DNA from: Pseudoalteromonas arabiensis
GTDB taxonomy: Bacteria; Pseudomonadota; Gammaproteobacteria; Enterobacterales; Alteromonadaceae
Assembly (NCBI RefSeq): GCF_001550155.1
Contig: NZ_LRUF01000026.1
Span: forward strand, 62,001-126,000
Length of the DNA: 64,000 bases
Reading direction: 5' to 3'
This document shows positions 17,062 through 26,126 of this stretch, one piece after another (the stretch's first letter is position 1; each line of letters opens with the position of its first letter). Position numbers and translations under genes: made by a program. The notes beneath the pieces are model-generated. The model was not told the DNA's origin. It was given only the letters and a program-made list of their open reading frames with translations, and did no database searches.

Positions 17062-19692
17062 ATGACTGACCAAATTGCTGTATTTACTAACGTCGGTGAG
17101 CGTACCAATGTAACAGGCTCGGCTAAGTTTAAGCGCTTGATCATGGAAGAAGATTACGAGACCGCTCTCGATGTTGCCCGTGAACAAGTTGAAAATGGCG
17201 CGCAAGTGATTGATATCAACATGGATGAAGCCATGTTGGACTCAAAAGCGGCGATGGTAAAGTTTTTAAACTTAATTGCCTCAGAGCCTGATATCTCAAA
17301 AGTACCTATCATGGTCGACTCATCTAAATGGGAGGTGATTGAAGCGGGCTTAAAATGTATTCAAGGCAAAGCCATTGTTAACTCAATTTCACTTAAAGAA
17401 GGTGAAGAGCCATTTATTCGCCAAGCTAAGCTAATTAAGCGCTTTGGTGCTGCTGCGGTGGTTATGGCGTTTGATGAAACCGGGCAAGCTGAAACCGCTG
17501 ATCGTAAGTTCGAGATTTGTCAGCGTAGCTACAAAATTCTTGTTGAAGATATTGGCTTTCCGCCAGAAGACATTATTTTTGACCCGAACATTTTTGCTGT
17601 TGCAACGGGCATTGAAGAGCACGATAACTACGCGGTTGAGTTTATCGAAGGTACGCGTCGAATTAAGCAAGGCTTACCGCACTGTAAAGTGTCGGGCGGT
17701 GTATCGAATGTGTCGTTCTCGTTCCGTGGTAATAACCCAGTACGTGAAGCGATTCACTCAGTGTTTTTATATCACGCGATTAAAGCGGGTATGGATATGG
17801 GCATTGTAAATGCTGGCCAATTAGCGGTTTACGACGATATCCCCGAAGAGCTGCGCAAAGCAGTGGAAGATGTAATCCTCAATACCGACCCAGGTGCTGG
17901 TGAGCGACTTGTTGAACTTGCACCAAAATACTCAGGTATGGCGCAAGCAGAAAAAGTTGAAGATTTAGAGTGGCGTACTTGGCCTGTTGAAAAGCGCCTT
18001 GAACATGCGTTAGTAAAAGGCATTACCGAGTATATTGACGAAGATACTGAAGAGTGCCGTAAGAGCAAAGCTAAGCCTATCGAAGTGATCGAAGGCCCGC
18101 TTATGGACGGCATGAACGTAGTAGGCGACTTATTCGGCGCGGGTAAAATGTTCTTACCGCAGGTTGTTAAATCTGCTCGTGTAATGAAGCGCGCCGTTGC
18201 CTATCTTGACCCTTTCATTGAAGCCGAAAAAGAAGAGGGCGCAACCAACGGTAAAGTGGTTATGGCAACCGTTAAGGGCGACGTACACGACATTGGTAAG
18301 AATATCGTAGGCGTTGTACTGCAGTGTAATAACTACGAGGTTATCGACCTTGGTGTTATGGTGCCGGCAGAGAAAATCTTGCAAACCGCCATTGACGAAA
18401 AAGCCGACATTATTGGTTTATCAGGGCTGATTACCCCATCGCTTGATGAAATGGTGCATGTGGCGAAAGAAATGACCCGTCGTGGTTTTGAATTACCGCT
18501 ACTGATTGGCGGTGCAACAACCTCTAAAGCGCATACCGCGGTTAAAATTGAGCCTCAGTATGATAAAGGTGTGGTTTACGTCAATAACGCCAGCCGCGCA
18601 GTGGGTGTGGTTTCTAATTTATTGTCGAAAGAGTTAAAACCGGCATTTTTAGAGAAAACCAAGGCTGAGTATGAAAAAGTACGTGAACAACAAGCACGTA
18701 AAAAGCCTCGCTCAAAACCCGTTACTTTACAGCGTGCTCGCGACAACGCAGTCAAACTTGATTGGGACAACTACACGCCACCTGTGCCGAAAAAGCTGGG
18801 TGTCACTGAGTTTAAAGATGTTTCGATTGCGACGTTAAGACAGTACATCGACTGGACACCTTATTTCATGACGTGGTCAATCGCTGGTAAGTACCCACGT
18901 ATTCTTGAAGATGAAATTGTTGGTGAACAAGCTAAAAGCTTATTCGCTGATGCTAATGCAATGCTTGATGAGCTAGAGCAATCAGGTGCGTTACAACCAC
19001 TTGGTGTCATTGGTTTATTCCCTGCAAACCGTGTAGGGGATGACATTGAGATTTACACCGATGAGTCGCGTACAACGCTTTTAACTACATCGTGTCATTT
19101 ACGCCAGCAAACTGAAAAAACCGACTTTGCTAACTACTGTTTAGCTGATTATATCGCGCCTAAAGGCACCCCTGATTACTTTGGTGCGTTTGCGGTTACC
19201 GGTGGTCTTGAAGAAGATGACCTTGCCGATGCCTTTGATGCTAAGCAAGATGACTACAATAAGATTATGGTTAAAGCCGTAGCAGACCGTTTAGCTGAAG
19301 CATTTGCAGAGTACTTACATGAGCAAGTGCGTAAAGAGTATTGGGGCTATGCGGTAGATGAAAATCTATCGAACGATGAGCTTATTCGTGAAAACTACCA
19401 AGGTATTCGTCCAGCGCCAGGTTATCCTGCTTGTCCTGAGCATACAGAGAAGAAGAAAATCTGGCAGTTACTAGATACCGAGCAGCGTATTGGCATGAAA
19501 CTAACCAGTTCATACGCAATGTGGCCTGGGGCGGCGGTATCAGGTTGGTATTTCTCTCATCCTGAAGCTAAGTACTATGCGGTGGCACAAATTCAACAAG
19601 ATCAGGTTGAAGATTACGCTAAGCGCACCAACATGACTCTTGCCGAAGCTGAGCGTTGGCTATCACCGAACTTAGGCTACGAGCCAGAATAG
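17062..19692 (+). CDS. metH: methionine synthase, folate/cobalamin/reactivation part (split MetH, part 2)
   Basis: 876 residues. In order: pterin-binding (methyltetrahydrofolate) domain starting VFTNVGERTNVTGSAKFK; cobalamin-binding cap and Rossmann domain with the axial-histidine motif DVHDIGKN (about residue 411); C-terminal S-adenosylmethionine-binding reactivation domain with RPAPGYPACPEHTEK (about residues 786-800). Own start ATG with AGGAAA 5 bases upstream. It must work with the 355-residue homocysteine module encoded just before, as two polypeptides. Metal- and cofactor-binding residues look intact, which argues against decay. Confidence 0.94.
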   Translation: MTDQIAVFTNVGERTNVTGSAKFKRLIMEEDYETALDVAREQVENGAQVIDINMDEAMLDSKAAMVKFLNLIASEPDISKVPIMVDSSKWEVIEAGLKCIQGKAIVNSISLKEGEEPFIRQAKLIKRFGAAAVVMAFDETGQAETADRKFEICQRSYKILVEDIGFPPEDIIFDPNIFAVATGIEEHDNYAVEFIEGTRRIKQGLPHCKVSGGVSNVSFSFRGNNPVREAIHSVFLYHAIKAGMDMGIVNAGQLAVYDDIPEELRKAVEDVILNTDPGAGERLVELAPKYSGMAQAEKVEDLEWRTWPVEKRLEHALVKGITEYIDEDTEECRKSKAKPIEVIEGPLMDGMNVVGDLFGAGKMFLPQVVKSARVMKRAVAYLDPFIEAEKEEGATNGKVVMATVKGDVHDIGKNIVGVVLQCNNYEVIDLGVMVPAEKILQTAIDEKADIIGLSGLITPSLDEMVHVAKEMTRRGFELPLLIGGATTSKAHTAVKIEPQYDKGVVYVNNASRAVGVVSNLLSKELKPAFLEKTKAEYEKVREQQARKKPRSKPVTLQRARDNAVKLDWDNYTPPVPKKLGVTEFKDVSIATLRQYIDWTPYFMTWSIAGKYPRILEDEIVGEQAKSLFADANAMLDELEQSGALQPLGVIGLFPANRVGDDIEIYTDESRTTLLTTSCHLRQQTEKTDFANYCLADYIAPKGTPDYFGAFAVTGGLEEDDLADAFDAKQDDYNKIMVKAVADRLAEAFAEYLHEQVRKEYWGYAVDENLSNDELIRENYQGIRPAPGYPACPEHTEKKKIWQLLDTEQRIGMKLTSSYAMWPGAAVSGWYFSHPEAKYYAVAQIQQDQVEDYAKRTNMTLAEAERWLSPNLGYEPE

Positions 19693-19698
19693 TAAACA

Positions 19699-19727
19699 GC
19701 CGAGTATGTAAATACTCGGCTTTTTTT
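19699..19727 (+). terminator. terminator of the metA-metH operon
   Basis: Stem GCCGAGTA / TACTCGGC with a six-base loop followed by seven T, starting 6 bases after the metH part 2 stop codon. Confidence 0.93.
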
Positions 19728-19804
19728 ATTGTGCTTAGATTTGCATGATAAAGTCTTAATTTGAGAGAGTGGTGCTAGAAGCCACTTACTATATAAAAAC
19801 TGCA

Positions 19805-20155
19805 CTACACCATAGCGCGATTACAATAGGTCGCTTTCTCAAAATCACTGATGTTCATTGCAATGTTGGGAACATCTGGAAACAAATTAACAAGCTTACT
19901 AACAATTAACTTTGATAAGTTTGCCTTTTGCTCTGTTGTTCTTCCTTGCATTATATGCGCAAATACGTGAATAAAATCCTCTCGCTTATTTCCGACCGAA
20001 TGAACGTTAAATGGATTCACTCTCACTTTTATATCACTTTCATCGAATAAGCCTGTAGAGTTAGCTTGATGATGGATCTGTTCGATAAGATATTCTTCGT
20101 TGTTGGTTTTTAGAACCATCGCTGAACAATCTATTATAAAGTGTGGTATATGCAT
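19805..20155 (-). CDS. 5-carboxymethyl-2-hydroxymuconate isomerase-like tautomerase
   Basis: 116 residues of the CHMI branch of the tautomerase superfamily (PHFIIDCS opening, GRTTEQKANL helix). These enzymes use an N-terminal proline, exposed after removal of Met, as the catalytic base. With the nominal ATG at 20155 the protein would begin MHIPHF, putting the proline at position 4. The AAGGAG ribosome-binding site directly touches that ATG (no spacer) but lies six bases before an ATA (20149-20147) that would give M-P-H-F. Both facts favour initiation at AUA, i.e. a coding region of 19805-20149. No homoprotocatechuate-pathway genes are adjacent, so the substrate is unknown. Confidence 0.75.
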   Translation of the reverse strand: MHIPHFIIDCSAMVLKTNNEEYLIEQIHHQANSTGLFDESDIKVRVNPFNVHSVGNKREDFIHVFAHIMQGRTTEQKANLSKLIVSKLVNLFPDVPNIAMNISDFEKATYCNRAMV

Positions 20156-20279
20156 CTCCTTATGATGATCTGTATTACTGACGTTTGTTGAATTCCAGCT
20201 TAGCGATAATATGCAAATTTTTTATATTTATCGTAATAACGGCCAAAAGTAATTAGATCTCACTCTACCACGAAAACCT

Positions 20280-20549
20280 TTAGGAGCTTTTAATTAACTT
20301 TTCTGGCTCTTTAGCAAACCACATTATAAAACTGCACTTTTTACATGATAACAAGGAAGCTGTGCTGTTAGCCCAATCTAAATTTAGAAAAGTCATGCCA
20401 GCTGTGTTTAATTGAGCGTCACCTAACTCAAACCGATTATGGCTGCAATGAATACATGTCACTTTTACACCGTTCACTTGATACTCATCAGAATTGACTG
20501 CGTTAATTGCTCCCTTGAGGCCTTTACCTAATTTAGAAATGAATGACAT
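20280..20549 (-). CDS. small zinc-ribbon-like protein
   Basis: 89 residues. Two cysteine pairs, CIHC (about residues 32-35, followed by H) and CKKC (about residues 69-72), suggest a zinc ribbon. The N-terminus (SFISKLGKGLKGAINAV) is an amphipathic helix. The function is unknown. AGAT precedes the ATG with weak Shine-Dalgarno character. It is not obviously linked to its neighbours. Confidence 0.7.
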   Translation of the reverse strand: MSFISKLGKGLKGAINAVNSDEYQVNGVKVTCIHCSHNRFELGDAQLNTAGMTFLNLDWANSTASLLSCKKCSFIMWFAKEPEKLIKSS

Positions 20550-20858
20550 TTTAAATCTCCATATAAGTATAGTGAGTCTTAAAGCTACTCGTTTAGTTGT
20601 GTATTTAATAATACTAGCAAGATAAATTAATCACTGATTTAATTCAATTTATACTAAATAACAATATAAATAAGAGTGGTATTGTTGCTAAAACAAGTAG
20701 AAGCCAACCCTTTCTTACTATCAAATCCCGTAGGGAGACAATTGATAGTTATATTCTAGTGCGTTGCTTCTAATCGCTTGATTATCCCAACTTAACTATA
20801 CGTAAAATAGAAAGCACCACACCAATGAACTGATGTGATGCTAGGGGAGGCATAAAAA
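20550..20858. other. intergenic, 309 bp
   Basis: A+T-rich spacer between the zinc-ribbon gene (promoter side) and the end of the flgA-flgM-flgN group. Apart from the terminator at 20813-20842 I see nothing in it. Confidence 0.5.
20813..20842 (-). terminator. terminator of the flgA-flgM-flgN group
   Basis: On the minus strand: AGCATCACATCA, a six-base loop, then TGGTGTGGTGCT followed by TTCTATTTT. All 12 positions pair as RNA, with two G-U wobbles that become mismatches on the other strand, so the stem is built for minus-strand transcripts coming from flgN. Confidence 0.78.
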
Positions 20859-21287
20859 TTAAAAAGGTGATTCAGGGTAAGCGGTTTTGCTTTGTGTGCC
20901 TGTTAGTCTGTGCAGTAACTGTTTTTGTCGGGCTAATAATAAACCTGAACGTTCGTTAAGTGCCTGACAATGCTTTGATTTAATGACTAACTGCTGCATT
21001 AATGTTTGTGTTGTTTGTTTAATTTCTTTTGGCAACTTTTCAACTAACATCATTAAGCCTTCTTTACCTTGTGCAAGCCCTAAACTTTGTAAATAGCTTT
21101 CACGGCTTAGATGGTTTTTATCTAAAGACTGTAAAACAGCAGACATCTTGGCGTTGTGCTGTTGTAATGTTGTATCTCGTTCGCTTAGAAGCACATACTG
21201 TTGTTCAAGTGCACTAATGAGTGAATCAAGCTTGCGTACATCGTGTTGTAGGCTTTCAATAAACTGCTTAATGCTGTTTATGGTCAT
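20859..21287 (-). CDS. flgN: flagellar export chaperone FlgN (lateral system)
   Basis: 142 residues, helical and coiled-coil throughout with FlgN-type length and composition (SIKQFIESLQHDVRKLDSLI at the start). FlgN is the cytoplasmic chaperone of the hook-filament junction proteins FlgK and FlgL, both encoded in this block. It overlaps the end of flgM by 4 bases (ATGA), so the two are co-translated. Sequence alone is not strongly diagnostic; the position after flgA-flgM is. Confidence 0.85.
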   Translation of the reverse strand: MTINSIKQFIESLQHDVRKLDSLISALEQQYVLLSERDTTLQQHNAKMSAVLQSLDKNHLSRESYLQSLGLAQGKEGLMMLVEKLPKEIKQTTQTLMQQLVIKSKHCQALNERSGLLLARQKQLLHRLTGTQSKTAYPESPF

Positions 21288-21592
21288 TTTTTATGAAACT
21301 CTAGTAGGGCATTGATTAATGTATCTTGGTCAAGCGACAGCTCACCATTAGCAATAGCGGCTTTTACTTTTGCTACTTTTTCAAGGTCAACATCAGGCTT
21401 TGACGCTAAGTCTTCAAAGGTATTATCGATTGTTTTACTAAGCGAACTAATTTGTTCTGCGCTTGCTTGCTTGTTCGCCGCTGTGTGAGATTTTTTACTG
21501 ATATCTTGATTGCCCGCATCAATAAAGTTGTTCACTTTTGCAGCTTGCTCAACATGACTACTGCTACCTTTGTTGTTTATGTTCATTATCAA
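21284..21592 (-). CDS. flgM: anti-sigma-28 factor FlgM (lateral system)
   Basis: 102 residues. The C-terminal half (QISSLSKTIDNTF...DLEKVAKVKAAIANGELSLD) is the FlgM sigma-binding helical region; the N-terminal half is low-complexity and probably unfolded, as expected for a protein exported through the narrow flagellar channel. It should hold the sigma-28 encoded at 37833 inactive until the hook is complete. Confidence 0.9.
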   Translation of the reverse strand: MIMNINNKGSSSHVEQAAKVNNFIDAGNQDISKKSHTAANKQASAEQISSLSKTIDNTFEDLASKPDVDLEKVAKVKAAIANGELSLDQDTLINALLEFHKK

Positions 21593-21662
21593 TCCCCAAT
21601 TAATTTTCTACTAATTTTGTAAAGCGACCCAATTTATCGATTTCTTAAATTTATTTTTAAAT

Positions 21663-22424
21663 TTATAAAAGTGTTGCTTTTACAACCCCTTTATCAATCA
21701 CTTGGCCTTCAACAATTTTACCAGAACTGAGGTTTTTTACTTTGATCATTTGGCCTTTAATCCCTTCCTCAAGTGCAATTGCTTTTACGCTTGCAGTAAA
21801 GGAGCTTGTGCTGATGAGAAGTTTTATATGCTGCTCTTTATTGACTAGGTAGTTATTTTCGAGCTGTCTGCGAGTGATTAAATCGCCTTGCTTGATGTTT
21901 CTTTTAACTGTCATTCCAATCAATTCATTTGTGCTCGTTTCCATACCGTAAACGTGTTTTGCAATATTAATCGAATCATAGTTTAGTAACTCATTACTTA
22001 ACACTTCGCCGCGTTGTAAGTCGCGTTTAGCAACGACTAAATTGAGCCACAGATCCACTTTTGCGGTGGCTCTAAATTGCCAAATAGGATCTGCACAGCT
22101 GACGGTCAGACGAATTCTGCCTGCGGGAATGGAATTGGGTTTTACTCTGTTTATTGATAACTGATCACAGCTAAGCTCTTTTGCTGCAGCTGGTATGTAT
22201 AACGCAATTTTTTTTTGCTGACTTTGCTTGTTTATGCTGCCCAAGTAATGAGTTATTTCGTTATTTATATACCGTTTAATCTCTTTTTTAAAGTTGCTTG
22301 CTAAGACATTGGCTGAAAATAACAAGGAAATAATTCCAAAAAAGAGGAAAAAAGCACCATTCCGTATCGGAAGTATTGCTTCCGCTTTGGCGTGCCTTAG
22401 ATTGAATTTATTACAGTAACTCAT
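21663..22424 (-). CDS. flgA: P-ring assembly chaperone FlgA (lateral system)
   Basis: 253 residues. N-terminal hydrophobic segment (about residues 23-43, FFLFFGIISLLFSANVLAS) preceded by an unusually long, basic N-terminal tail, then the SAF-type FlgA domain (VVAKRDLQRGEVLSNELL, GMTVKRNIKQGDLI, ALEEGIKGQMIKVKNLSSGK). It is a periplasmic chaperone for the P-ring protein FlgI. The first gene of the minus-strand group; it faces flgB across a 104-base divergent promoter region. An internal Met could be the true start of the signal sequence. Confidence 0.92.
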   Translation of the reverse strand: MSYCNKFNLRHAKAEAILPIRNGAFFLFFGIISLLFSANVLASNFKKEIKRYINNEITHYLGSINKQSQQKKIALYIPAAAKELSCDQLSINRVKPNSIPAGRIRLTVSCADPIWQFRATAKVDLWLNLVVAKRDLQRGEVLSNELLNYDSINIAKHVYGMETSTNELIGMTVKRNIKQGDLITRRQLENNYLVNKEQHIKLLISTSSFTASVKAIALEEGIKGQMIKVKNLSSGKIVEGQVIDKGVVKATLL

Positions 22425-22447
22425 TGAAAAATATGTCTTATAAAATT

Positions 22448-22463
22448 TGGCACAAAGGTTGTT
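22448..22463 (+). promoter_or_regulatory. sigma-54 promoter for flgB
   Basis: TGGCACAAAGGTTGTT fits the sigma-54 pattern TGGCAC-N5-TTGC except for T instead of C at -12. It lies 66 bases before flgB. The sigma-54 activator encoded at 48298 (lafK type) is the natural candidate to drive it. Confidence 0.65.
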
Positions 22464-22528
22464 AATAGCCTTATACCGAATTCAAAATGTGCAAACGAGC
22501 ATACAAGACGTAGTCAGTTGAGGCAACA

Positions 22529-22900
22529 ATGGCATTATTTGATAAAGCGTTAGGCGTACACCCATTTGCTATGCAGTTGAGAATAGACAGAGCTGAGGTG
22601 ATCGCAAGTAACCTAGCAAATGTTGATACCCCAAATTTTAAAGCCAGAGATGTGGATTACCAGCAAATTTTGGGCGATGTCGCAGCGAGTATGGAGCATA
22701 ACAATGATGTAGGCTTTGCGGGAATCACTGCCAATGAGCTGATGTATCGTGTGCCGTATCAAGCATCCAGTGATGGTAATACCGTAGAGCTCAATGTCGA
22801 GCAGGCAAAATTCTCTAACAACAGCATGGATTTTCAGACCAGTATGACCTTTCTAAACATGAAAATCAGTGGCCTGCATAAAGTAATCAAAGGAAATTAA
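22529..22900 (+). CDS. flgB: flagellar proximal rod protein FlgB (lateral)
   Basis: 123 residues. Rod protein with the N-terminal motif of axial proteins (RADRAEVIASNLANVDTPNFKARDVDYQ-like, about residues 18-45) and a C-terminal helix MDFQTSMTFLNMKISGLHKVI. It starts the large hook-basal-body operon and is 2 bases from flgC. Confidence 0.95.
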   Translation: MALFDKALGVHPFAMQLRIDRAEVIASNLANVDTPNFKARDVDYQQILGDVAASMEHNNDVGFAGITANELMYRVPYQASSDGNTVELNVEQAKFSNNSMDFQTSMTFLNMKISGLHKVIKGN

Positions 22901-22902
22901 TA

Positions 22903-23319
22903 ATGTCTTTTAATTCTATTTATGACATTAGCGGCAGTGCAATGCGTGCTCAAGTGATGCGCTTAGATACCATTGCTTCTAACCTTGCTAATGCTGACAC
23001 AGCGGCGTCTACCGAAGAGGGCGCATATAAGGCGCTTAAACCGGTTTTTTCTGCCATGTATAAAGACTCTTTTGATCAGCAAAATGTTGCGGCTGCTGTT
23101 AATACCATGGGTGTGACAGAGTCTAATCGTACTGTTGAGCAACGTTATGAGCCTAACAACCCACTTGCCAATGATGATGGCTATGTCTTCTATTCAAACG
23201 TCAATGTACTTGAAGAAATGGCAGACATGATGTCAGCAAGTCGTAGTTATCAAACATCCGTTGATGTTATGTCGCGTGTTAACAGCATGCAGCAAAGCAT
23301 TCTTAAATTAGGACAGTAG
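22903..23319 (+). CDS. flgC: flagellar proximal rod protein FlgC (lateral)
   Basis: 138 residues with the axial signature (LDTIASNLANADT, about residues 22-34) and the C-terminal EMADMMSASRSYQTSVDVMS helix shared by rod and hook proteins. Four bases before flgD. Confidence 0.95.
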   Translation: MSFNSIYDISGSAMRAQVMRLDTIASNLANADTAASTEEGAYKALKPVFSAMYKDSFDQQNVAAAVNTMGVTESNRTVEQRYEPNNPLANDDGYVFYSNVNVLEEMADMMSASRSYQTSVDVMSRVNSMQQSILKLGQ

Positions 23320-23323
23320 CACC

Positions 23324-23980
23324 ATGGATATCGCAAATACCACACATAGCAATAATAATGCTGCCAATGTAAGCTCAAGTATTTCAGGGAATGTTAACTC
23401 GGCAGAAGAAATGTCGACCATGTTTTTAGAGTTGCTAGTGGCACAGATCAGTAATCAGAACCCGTTACAACCTATGGACGGAACCGAATATGTTAGCCAA
23501 CTAGCTGAATTCTCAAATGTTGAATCATTACAAAGTATAAAAAATAACACCAGTGCGAGTTTAGATAACAGTAGCAGCATGTTAGTCCTTGAAGCGACCA
23601 ACTTAGTTGGTGAAACAGTGACAGTGCCAGCGGATGTGGTGGCTTTAGAAAAAGAGGGCAAAGTGTCGGGTCTTGTTAACTTATCAACACCTGCTGATTC
23701 AGTCACTGTGCAACTTTATGACAGTAATGGCCAGTTAGTTGAAGAAAAACAGTTGGCATACAGTGGTGTGGGTTCTTTGAATTTCGAATTTGATGAACAA
23801 GATGCGGGTGGCTATTCGATTAATGCTTTTTCGACTACCAATGGTGTTTCACAACGCCTAACACCTTGGCTAAATGGTGAAGTAGAACGCGTTTCTGTGG
23901 GTAGCAGCAGCGACGATATTTTATTGCAAGTTGATGGCTTAGGTAATTTTGCCTTAACCGATATTAATCAAGTTGCTTAG
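23324..23980 (+). CDS. flgD: hook cap / scaffold protein FlgD (lateral)
   Basis: 218 residues. N-terminal FlgD motif MFLELLVAQISNQNPLQPMD (about residues 33-52), then EYVSQLAEFSNVESLQS, followed by the FnIII/tudor-like part with DSNGQLVEEKQL. It is needed for polymerisation of the hook protein FlgE encoded next. Confidence 0.94.
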   Translation: MDIANTTHSNNNAANVSSSISGNVNSAEEMSTMFLELLVAQISNQNPLQPMDGTEYVSQLAEFSNVESLQSIKNNTSASLDNSSSMLVLEATNLVGETVTVPADVVALEKEGKVSGLVNLSTPADSVTVQLYDSNGQLVEEKQLAYSGVGSLNFEFDEQDAGGYSINAFSTTNGVSQRLTPWLNGEVERVSVGSSSDDILLQVDGLGNFALTDINQVA

Positions 23981-23997
23981 ACTGAAGAGGAATAATT

Positions 23998-25359
23998 ATG
24001 TCTATGTTTAATATAGGTTTAAGCGGCCTTAAAAGCACTCAAACAGGGTTAGAAGTAACAAGTAATAATATCGCTAACTCATCAACTTCTGGTTATAAAA
24101 CAGGTAATACAGAATTTGCCGCGGTTTACAATGGTGGTAGTCGTGGTGGTGTACGTGTTTCAGATATCAAAGAAGACTTTGTAACCGGTGGTGATATTGT
24201 TAGAACAGGTAACGCACTTGATATTGCAATTGATGGTCAAGGTTTCTTTGCTATCTCTGAAGGTAACCGTATTGCTTATACGCAAGCAGGGCAATTTACC
24301 CTAGATAATGAGCTTAATATTGTTAATGCAAATGGGGCAAAGCTGCAAGGTTATGGCGTGAGTGATGCTGATGCGGCTGGCGAAGCTGAGATCATCCCAG
24401 GTGTGTTAACGGATCTTAAAGTACAAGGCGCGAACATCCCAGCTGTCGCAACTGATGCAATCGATTTTCATGGCAACTTAAGCTCTGCCAGCGACATTAT
24501 TTCTTATCCTGTAGCACCGAATAACTTTGATCCTACCGATGGCACACAGTATAACTTTTCGCAGCTAACAGAAGTATTCGATTCGCAAGGTAACAGCCAT
24601 GTATTGACTCAATACTTCAATCACACAGCTGATAACCAATGGCAAGTAATGTACTTTATGGATGGTTCACCACTACCAGCAAGTGCACTTGGTACCCCCG
24701 CAGGGGCTGTGACTGATACTCAGGATGTTGTTGTTGATGGCAATGTTGTCACAGCAGGTGTTGTTAATATTACCTTTGATGCCGACGGTCAAATGCAACC
24801 GCTTGATCCTGGCTTTACGCCTCCTGCGCCGCCAGCACAAGAAGATGACAACGTACTTGACCCTTACAATCAACGTGAAATTACCATGTCTTTCCCTGTT
24901 GGGGGCGGTGCTGCGCCAATGTCTTTAACGCTGGATATGGCAAAAACAACGCAGTTTGGTACTAATTTTAATATTCTTGAAAATGATGCTAGTGGCTATT
25001 CAGCAGGCACTTTCTCAGGTTTATCAGTCGAAGAAGATGGCAAAATTTTCGCCACATTCACTAACGGAGAATCTAAGCTTCAAGGGCAGGTTGTACTTGC
25101 TTCGTTTGCAAACACAAATGGTTTAGAAGCGGGTGATAATACGGTTTGGTATGAAACCCGTGACTCTGGTGGTGCCTCATACAGTGAGCCAGACAGCGGC
25201 ACAGTTGGCGGATTAATCGCAGGTGCGTATGTCGGCTCTAATGTTGATATCAGTGAGCAGTTAGTCGGCTTAATGTCGTTCCAACAGAACTACCAAGCAA
25301 ATGCGAAAACCATCAGCAGTGCTGATGAAATGATGCAAATTTTATTTAGTAATACTTAA
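23998..25359 (+). CDS. flgE: flagellar hook protein FlgE (lateral)
   Basis: 453 residues. N-terminal axial motif (TGLEVTSNNIANSSTSGYKTGNTEF, residues about 16-40, quoted in part), middle hook domains, and C-terminal helix LVGLMSFQQNYQANAKTISS. Builds the hook. AGAGGAA precedes the ATG. Acidic, proline-rich middle insert around residues 270-295. Confidence 0.95.
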   Translation: MSMFNIGLSGLKSTQTGLEVTSNNIANSSTSGYKTGNTEFAAVYNGGSRGGVRVSDIKEDFVTGGDIVRTGNALDIAIDGQGFFAISEGNRIAYTQAGQFTLDNELNIVNANGAKLQGYGVSDADAAGEAEIIPGVLTDLKVQGANIPAVATDAIDFHGNLSSASDIISYPVAPNNFDPTDGTQYNFSQLTEVFDSQGNSHVLTQYFNHTADNQWQVMYFMDGSPLPASALGTPAGAVTDTQDVVVDGNVVTAGVVNITFDADGQMQPLDPGFTPPAPPAQEDDNVLDPYNQREITMSFPVGGGAAPMSLTLDMAKTTQFGTNFNILENDASGYSAGTFSGLSVEEDGKIFATFTNGESKLQGQVVLASFANTNGLEAGDNTVWYETRDSGGASYSEPDSGTVGGLIAGAYVGSNVDISEQLVGLMSFQQNYQANAKTISSADEMMQILFSNT

Positions 25360-25370
25360 GGTTTCATCTT

Positions 25371-26111
25371 ATGGAAAAGTTAATTTATACCGCTGTCTCA
25401 GGGGCTGAACTAAACAATACAGCCTTAAAAGTAACAGCCAATAACTTAGCCAATGTAAGCACTGCAGGTTTTAAGGCTGATTTAGAGCAAGCGCAATCAA
25501 TGCAAGTTACAGGCAGTGGGTTTCGCACTCGTTATCACGCACAAATGTTGCCTGTCACTACCGATTTATCAGCGGGTCCTATGATGGACACTGGCAGAAA
25601 ACTGGATGTTGCTCTTAGCGATGGTGGTTTTTTAGAAGTGATTGATGACAATGGCGAACCTGCTTATACGCGCTCTGGTAACCTTGAAATTGATGCGGAT
25701 GGTTTCTTAACCGTAAATAATCGCCGTGTGCAAAGCAATATCGGTGATATTCAGCTAGGGGATTTTGCAGAGTTAGAAATTGCCCCTGACGGTATCATTA
25801 ATGTGGTTCCGCTCGGTGGTGGTGTTATCGCTGAAGAAGCACAAATTAAACTTGCTAGTACCGGTGATGAAGGTGCGGTGATGGTTAAAGGGCGTGATGG
25901 TTTATTTCGTGCTGAGAACCTTGAGCCGCTAGACATGGACGAAGCTATTCGTTTGCGTACAGGTGTACTGGAAGGGTCGAATGTGAATGCGGTTCAAGAA
26001 ATGATTAAAACAATGAATATCAGCCGCCAATTTGAAATGAATATCAACATGATGAAAGCAGCTGATGAACTGGCAAACAGTGGCAATAAGCTGGTTAGCG
26101 GTCGCGGTTAG
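25371..26111 (+). CDS. flgF: flagellar proximal rod protein FlgF (lateral)
   Basis: 246 residues. Axial N-terminal motif (LKVTANNLANVSTAGFKADL, about residues 19-38), FlgF/G-type middle with YTRSGNLEIDADGFL, and a C-terminal helix VQEMIKTMNISRQFEMNIN. Closely followed by its paralogue flgG. Confidence 0.95.
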   Translation: MEKLIYTAVSGAELNNTALKVTANNLANVSTAGFKADLEQAQSMQVTGSGFRTRYHAQMLPVTTDLSAGPMMDTGRKLDVALSDGGFLEVIDDNGEPAYTRSGNLEIDADGFLTVNNRRVQSNIGDIQLGDFAELEIAPDGIINVVPLGGGVIAEEAQIKLASTGDEGAVMVKGRDGLFRAENLEPLDMDEAIRLRTGVLEGSNVNAVQEMIKTMNISRQFEMNINMMKAADELANSGNKLVSGRG

Positions 26112-26126
26112 GATGTGGAGTGAATA

